A stretch of 8,573 bases of DNA from an uncultured Bacteroidota bacterium (GTDB taxonomy: Bacteria > Bacteroidota > Bacteroidia > NS11-12g > UBA955). Under the pieces are notes generated by a model, which was given only the letters and a program-made list of their open reading frames with translations, searched no databases and was not told the origin of the DNA. Location: positions 1 through 8,573 of the forward strand of contig CAJBVU010000093.1 of the NCBI GenBank assembly GCA_903959115.1, in the 5' to 3' direction. Positions within the stretch are counted from its first letter, which is position 1. Every line of letters begins with the position of its first letter. The position numbers were made by a program, and so were the translations under genes. This document shows positions 7,460 through 8,573 of the stretch, piece after piece.

Positions 7460-8370
7460 GTTTGGCATTTGTAAAATATGAAGGTGCGGGCAACGATTTT
7501 ATTTTGATCGATAATCGCGAGGGTGTTTGGCAGGATTTTGTGGCCAGTTCTATGCCATCGGCTGAATCTGAGAAAGCACTCATTGCCAGGCTATGTCATC
7601 CCAAATTTGGTATTGGCGCCGATGGCTTGATGCTATTGCAGGATAAGGAAGGCTACGACTTTGAGATGGTATATTTCAACAGCGACGGTGGTAAGAGCAG
7701 CATGTGTGGAAATGGCGGTCGATGTATCGCAGCTTGGGCTTTTTCACTGGGCTTGGGAAAATTGGAAACCTCCGAGGAAGGTCCTGATTTTTCTAACCGT
7801 GGGATTTTGAACCCTGAGATTCCAGCCAATCATAAAATTCTGAATTTCTGGGCACCAGATGGCGCGCATACGGCGACACATTTACCTACACCAACGCATA
7901 CCTCGCAACTACCCGCGACAGAATGGATTTCATTGTCGATGAACAATGTTAATTCGATTCACCAACTCGACAATCACTGTTACGAATTAAATACCGGCTC
8001 CCCCCATTTTGTATCAATAAAATCAGAGGACATTCATCAGATCGACCTGGTGACTTGGGCCAAAGGAATCCGATACAATGAACCATATACAGAGGCGGGG
8101 ATCAATGTAAATGCAGTAAATATTTTGGACGACACTCACATTGCGATGCGCACCTACGAAAGGGGTGTTGAGGGCGAAACCTTGAGTTGTGGCACGGGAG
8201 TTACGGCCGCCGCATTAAGCCTTGCAACAATGAACTCCTTGGGCGGCGGCCTCATCCACGTATCAACGAGGGGCGGCGACCTATCGGTCGCCTTCAGCAG
8301 AAGCCCTGCGGGCTTCTGCAACATCCAACTCCAAGGCCCCGCTAGAATGGTATTTTCCGGAATTTTATAA
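7456..8370 (+). CDS. dapF: Diaminopimelate epimerase DapF
   Basis: Cytoplasmic cofactor-independent racemase converting LL-diaminopimelate to meso-diaminopimelate, for peptidoglycan cross-links and lysine. The N-terminal motif KYEGAGNDFILID is at 7-19. Catalytic Cys84 lies in MCGNGGR and catalytic Cys245 in ETLSCGTG; NTGSPHFV (179-186) and GINVNAV (215-221) are further family motifs. At 304 residues it is longer than the usual 260-280. The excess lies between Cys84 and the strand WISLSM at 157-162, where there are about 77 residues instead of about 45; this stretch is rich in Thr, His and Pro (for example THLPTPTHTSQLP). Both catalytic cysteines and the flanking motifs are intact, so the enzyme should be active. 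The start overlaps the putative anti-sigma stop codon in ATGA, without a Shine-Dalgarno sequence, so translation probably depends on the upstream gene. Confidence 0.96.
   Translation: MSLAFVKYEGAGNDFILIDNREGVWQDFVASSMPSAESEKALIARLCHPKFGIGADGLMLLQDKEGYDFEMVYFNSDGGKSSMCGNGGRCIAAWAFSLGLGKLETSEEGPDFSNRGILNPEIPANHKILNFWAPDGAHTATHLPTPTHTSQLPATEWISLSMNNVNSIHQLDNHCYELNTGSPHFVSIKSEDIHQIDLVTWAKGIRYNEPYTEAGINVNAVNILDDTHIAMRTYERGVEGETLSCGTGVTAAALSLATMNSLGGGLIHVSTRGGDLSVAFSRSPAGFCNIQLQGPARMVFSGIL
8275..8319. other. Two adjacent perfect hairpins inside the 3' end of dapF
   Basis: GGCGACC (8275-8281) pairs with GGTCGCC (8286-8292) around a TATC loop. Five bases on, GCAGAAGCCC (8297-8306) pairs with GGGCTTCTGC (8310-8319) around a TGC loop. 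Both are perfect and GC-rich and fall in the last 100 bases of the dapF coding sequence, just before the intergenic terminator. They could slow decay of the operon messenger or be accidental to coding. No T tract follows, so they do not look like terminators. Confidence 0.4.
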
Positions 8371-8372
8371 GC

Positions 8373-8399
8373 AAAAAAAGAGGCCGCTTGCGCGGCCTC
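8373..8399 (-). terminator. Rho-independent terminator for the minus-strand gene at the right edge
   Basis: On the minus strand an 8 bp perfect GC-rich stem GAGGCCGC/GCGGCCTC (arms 8392-8399 and 8380-8387) with a four-base loop is followed directly by seven T residues. This is a textbook intrinsic terminator, 27 bases beyond the stop codon of the minus-strand gene. On the plus strand no T tract follows the stem, so its value for ending dapF transcription is uncertain, although it lies only a few bases after the dapF stop. Confidence 0.88.
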
Positions 8400-8426
8400 C
8401 TTCACTTAGTAGTTTTTGAAACAAAA

Positions 8427-8573
8427 TTATTGAACGCAAACCTTTGCAGTTCCCTGCGTGTTCGCACCCTTCACTGAAGCGAAATAGTAACCCTTCGCCA
8501 TTCCAGTCAAATCAATTGCAAAATTGTTATCACCCGCAACCACACTCACGGTGCGCGACAAAACAACTTTACC
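8427..8573 (-). CDS. C-terminus of a protein with a probable type IX secretion sorting domain (5' part outside window)
   Basis: The last 48 codons and the stop (complement of 8427-8429) of a minus-strand gene; the frame is open to the window edge. The fragment has the wording of a T9SS type A C-terminal sorting domain: a GKVVL strand, a short turn with AGDN, FAIDLTGMAKGYYFASVKG, and a final short strand AKVCVQ. Proteins with such tails are exported through the outer membrane by the PorSS/T9SS machinery, then released or attached to the surface after the tail is cleaved. The function of the main body cannot be known from here. The cysteine in the last strand is unusual, as Lys/Val-rich endings are more common. 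A rho-independent terminator follows the stop codon. Confidence 0.75.
   Translation of the reverse strand, partial: GKVVLSRTVSVVAGDNNFAIDLTGMAKGYYFASVKGANTQGTAKVCVQ

Overview
The window looks like chromosomal DNA from a member of the phylum Bacteroidota. Four things point there: TAnnTTTG-like promoter boxes with almost no Shine-Dalgarno sequences; an ECF sigma factor with the region 4 wording typical of the phylum; a putative anti-sigma factor that starts with the phylum's short N-terminal module; and, at the right edge, the C-terminus of a protein with what looks like a type IX secretion sorting domain. The genes are mostly housekeeping ones. I see no mobile element, CRISPR array, rRNA or tRNA. 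I cannot name the genus.

Layout, left to right. (1) clpC on the minus strand, cut by the left edge, covers 1-2240. (2) A 242 bp divergent intergenic region carries a promoter-like box for clpC and one for dnaB. (3) dnaB, the replicative helicase, runs on the plus strand to 4075. (4) A long perfect hairpin at 4089-4136 separates dnaB from the convergent degP and looks like a shared two-way terminator. (5) degP/htrA, a periplasmic serine protease with two PDZ domains, runs on the minus strand from 5658 to 4150. (6) Diverging from it is a plus-strand operon: an ECF sigma factor (5775-6353), a single-pass membrane protein that is probably its anti-sigma factor (6368-7459), and dapF (7456-8370), whose start codon overlaps the stop codon of the gene before it. 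(7) A rho-independent terminator oriented to the minus strand at 8373-8399 ends a minus-strand gene, of which only the last 48 codons lie in the window.

How they may work together. clpC and degP are both protein quality-control genes, one cytoplasmic and one periplasmic. The sigma factor, the putative anti-sigma factor and the divergent degP look like an envelope-stress module similar in logic to sigmaE/RseA/DegP. dapF makes meso-diaminopimelate for peptidoglycan, and its translational coupling to the putative anti-sigma gene suggests that cell-wall precursor supply is tied to that module. This link is inferred from gene order only.

The least understood piece is the C-terminal extracytoplasmic part of the putative anti-sigma factor. 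It has a low-complexity linker followed by a compact domain that I do not recognise.
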